The notes beneath the pieces were generated by a model, which saw nothing but the letters and a program-made list of their open reading frames with translations, was not told where the DNA came from and made no database searches. The translations under genes were made by a program, and so were the position numbers. A stretch of DNA of 7,234 nt from Pseudomonadales bacterium (GTDB taxonomy: Bacteria > Pseudomonadota > Gammaproteobacteria > Pseudomonadales > Pseudohongiellaceae). Below, piece after piece: positions 6,457 to 7,234 of this stretch. The first letter of the stretch is position 1. The number at the start of each line of letters is the position of its first letter. The DNA lies in assembly GCA_022360535.1 (NCBI GenBank), contig JAKSCP010000164.1, positions 1 through 7,234 on the forward strand, read 5' to 3'.

Positions 6457-6903
6457 ATGCTCAGAGTCATTATTGCGTTTGCCCTTTCGACATTTCTATT
6501 TTCCTGCCAACCCGACACACCTGTTGCAAATGCTGCGGAAGCCGACCGACAGTATGGTGATCCGGAGTACATGAATCCGAATCCTCGTGCGCCTTACTCG
6601 GAAGGTGTTCGCTACGGTGGCTTGATTTTTCTTGCCGGTAAGACAGGGGGCCCTGGCGAGCGTGGTGTTCAGCCCGAAACCCGCCGCACACTTGAAGCCA
6701 TAGAGGATGCTCTCGAACGCTTTGGATCATCCATGGATCGTGTTGTTAAGTGCACGGTGTTTCTGGTAGATATGGCCGAGTGGGGAGCTATGAATGAGGT
6801 TTATTCAGAATTTTTTCCTGACAACAAACCAGCCCGCACGGCGGTTGGTATCAGTCTTGGAGGAGACACTCGAGTAGAGATCGAGTGCATTGCGGCGGCG
6901 TAA
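6457..6903 (+). CDS. RidA/YjgF/UK114-family protein with lipoprotein signal
   Basis: The protein has 148 residues. Residues 1-16 form a hydrophobic signal ending in the lipobox LFSC, so Cys17 would be lipidated and the protein anchored in the cell envelope. From about residue 36 it matches the RidA family, usually about 125-130 residues: PRAPYSEGVRYGGLIFLAGKTG, then VQPETRRTLEAIEDALERFG, a strand VVKCTVFLVDM, and the signature PARTAVG...VEIECIAA. Arg127 and Glu143 correspond to the conserved Arg and Glu of E. coli RidA (Arg105, Glu120), so imine/enamine deaminase activity is possible. Classical RidA is cytosolic and protects PLP enzymes from 2-aminoacrylate, so an envelope-anchored form should have another substrate or role. 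The ATG is fixed by GGAGG at 6446-6450. The gene lies downstream of the Tat-exported isomerase-like gene, which is also extracytoplasmic, but a 184-bp gap leaves shared transcription open. Confidence 0.85.
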   Translation: MLRVIIAFALSTFLFSCQPDTPVANAAEADRQYGDPEYMNPNPRAPYSEGVRYGGLIFLAGKTGGPGERGVQPETRRTLEAIEDALERFGSSMDRVVKCTVFLVDMAEWGAMNEVYSEFFPDNKPARTAVGISLGGDTRVEIECIAAA

Positions 6904-6959
6904 TCAATTTTTTTGCTGACTGCAGCGACTAGATAGCGCGGCCGTCTGCAATTCTGATG

Positions 6960-6985
6960 TAAGAGTGGAGCGTGCTCCACTCTTA
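6960..6985. terminator. 12-bp perfect inverted repeat between convergent genes (possible bidirectional terminator)
   Basis: TAAGAGTGGAGC (6960-6971) is the exact reverse complement of GCTCCACTCTTA (6974-6985). It lies between the stop of the RidA-like gene (6903) and the stop of the convergent VOC gene (7002). Position and stem length suit a bidirectional terminator, although neither side has a clean T-run; the run of seven T at 6907-6913 is upstream of the stem. It could instead be a stem protecting mRNA 3' ends. Confidence 0.6.
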
Positions 6986-7001
6986 TTACTCTCACACTAC
7001 T

Positions 7002-7234
7002 TTATTTTGGTTCCCACAGTTCAATTGGGTTGCCTTCTGGATCATACACGCGGGCAAATCTGCCATTGGGGTAGTCTGCCGAGTCGACTTCCACCTCGAT
7101 ATCAGCATTTTCCAGCTGCGCTACCATGGCATCCAGATTACTGACGCGCAGATTGATCATCCACATTTGTGAGTCCCTGCCGAAATAGTCCGTGTCCCGT
7201 GAAAACGGCGCGAAGACTGTCGGTCCAGCCTCCT
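7002..7234 (-). CDS. VOC/glyoxalase-family protein, C-terminal part (cut by window edge)
   Basis: Reading the minus strand from the right edge gives 76 residues open at the 5' end and closed by TAA at 7002-7004. The tail is characteristic of vicinal-oxygen-chelate (glyoxalase/bleomycin-resistance/dioxygenase) proteins: MWMINLRVSNLDAMVAQLE, then YPNGRFARVYDPEGNPIELW and EPK at the end. The Glu in PIELW is the usual metal-ligand position of the second half-module. The missing N-terminal part lies beyond the window. Substrate and specific function cannot be assigned; many family members of this shape are uncharacterised. It is convergent with the RidA-like gene across the hairpin at 6960-6985. 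Confidence 0.85.
   Translation of the reverse strand, partial: EAGPTVFAPFSRDTDYFGRDSQMWMINLRVSNLDAMVAQLENADIEVEVDSADYPNGRFARVYDPEGNPIELWEPK

Noticed and set aside
6252..6572. Minus-strand open frame of 106 codons across 6273-6456
   Set aside because: It overlaps the RidA-like gene and its leader, has low-complexity-like composition for a protein and no family features.
6867..6887. CACTCGA/TCGAGTG hairpin followed later by a T-run at 6907-6913
   Set aside because: The stem is inside the RidA-like coding region and about 20 bases from the T-run, so it does not form a proper intrinsic terminator.

Overview
The window reads as a typical bacterial chromosome segment of moderate GC content. It has compact genes, clear Shine-Dalgarno sites, one Tat signal peptide and one lipobox lipoprotein. 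These points, with the gene families present, suggest a Gram-negative bacterium, perhaps an environmental or marine gammaproteobacterium. That placement is an impression, since there is no rRNA or marker gene here.

Layout. (1) Positions 240-2256, + strand: a beta-ketoacyl-ACP synthase III-type condensing enzyme with an intact Cys-His-Asn triad. It is followed 52 bp later by a seven-helix membrane protein whose C-terminus is a Fis-type helix-turn-helix, which looks like a membrane-embedded one-component transcription regulator. (2) Positions 5170-2403, - strand: a two-gene unit. The first gene encodes an SGNH/GDSL-type hydrolase with a helical N-terminal extension. The second encodes a 596-residue fusion of an N-terminal serine alpha/beta hydrolase to a C-terminal metacaspase-type (peptidase C14) protease. 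Catalytic residues of all three enzyme domains are visible. (3) Positions 5391-6903, + strand: a Tat-exported xylose-isomerase-like TIM-barrel protein, then a RidA/YjgF-family protein carrying a lipoprotein signal. (4) Positions 7234-7002, - strand: the C-terminal part of a glyoxalase/VOC-family protein, cut by the window edge. A 12-bp perfect inverted repeat separates it from the convergent RidA-like gene.

The most interesting part is the central minus-strand unit. Two different ester-hydrolase folds are encoded with a caspase-like protease, one fused to it and one next to it. Basic (Lys/Arg-rich) segments lie at the domain junctions, where a metacaspase, which cuts after Arg or Lys, could cleave. 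This suggests a protease-activated lipase or esterase module, possibly a cell-death or anti-phage system. The domain calls rest on visible motifs; the biological role is inference. A second possible pairing is the condensing enzyme with the membrane-bound HTH regulator, which could be a lipid-derived signal synthase and its sensor.

No tRNA, rRNA, CRISPR array, insertion sequence or phage gene was recognised. No stretch longer than 300 bases lacks a gene; the longest gaps are 1-239, 5171-5390 and 6273-6456.
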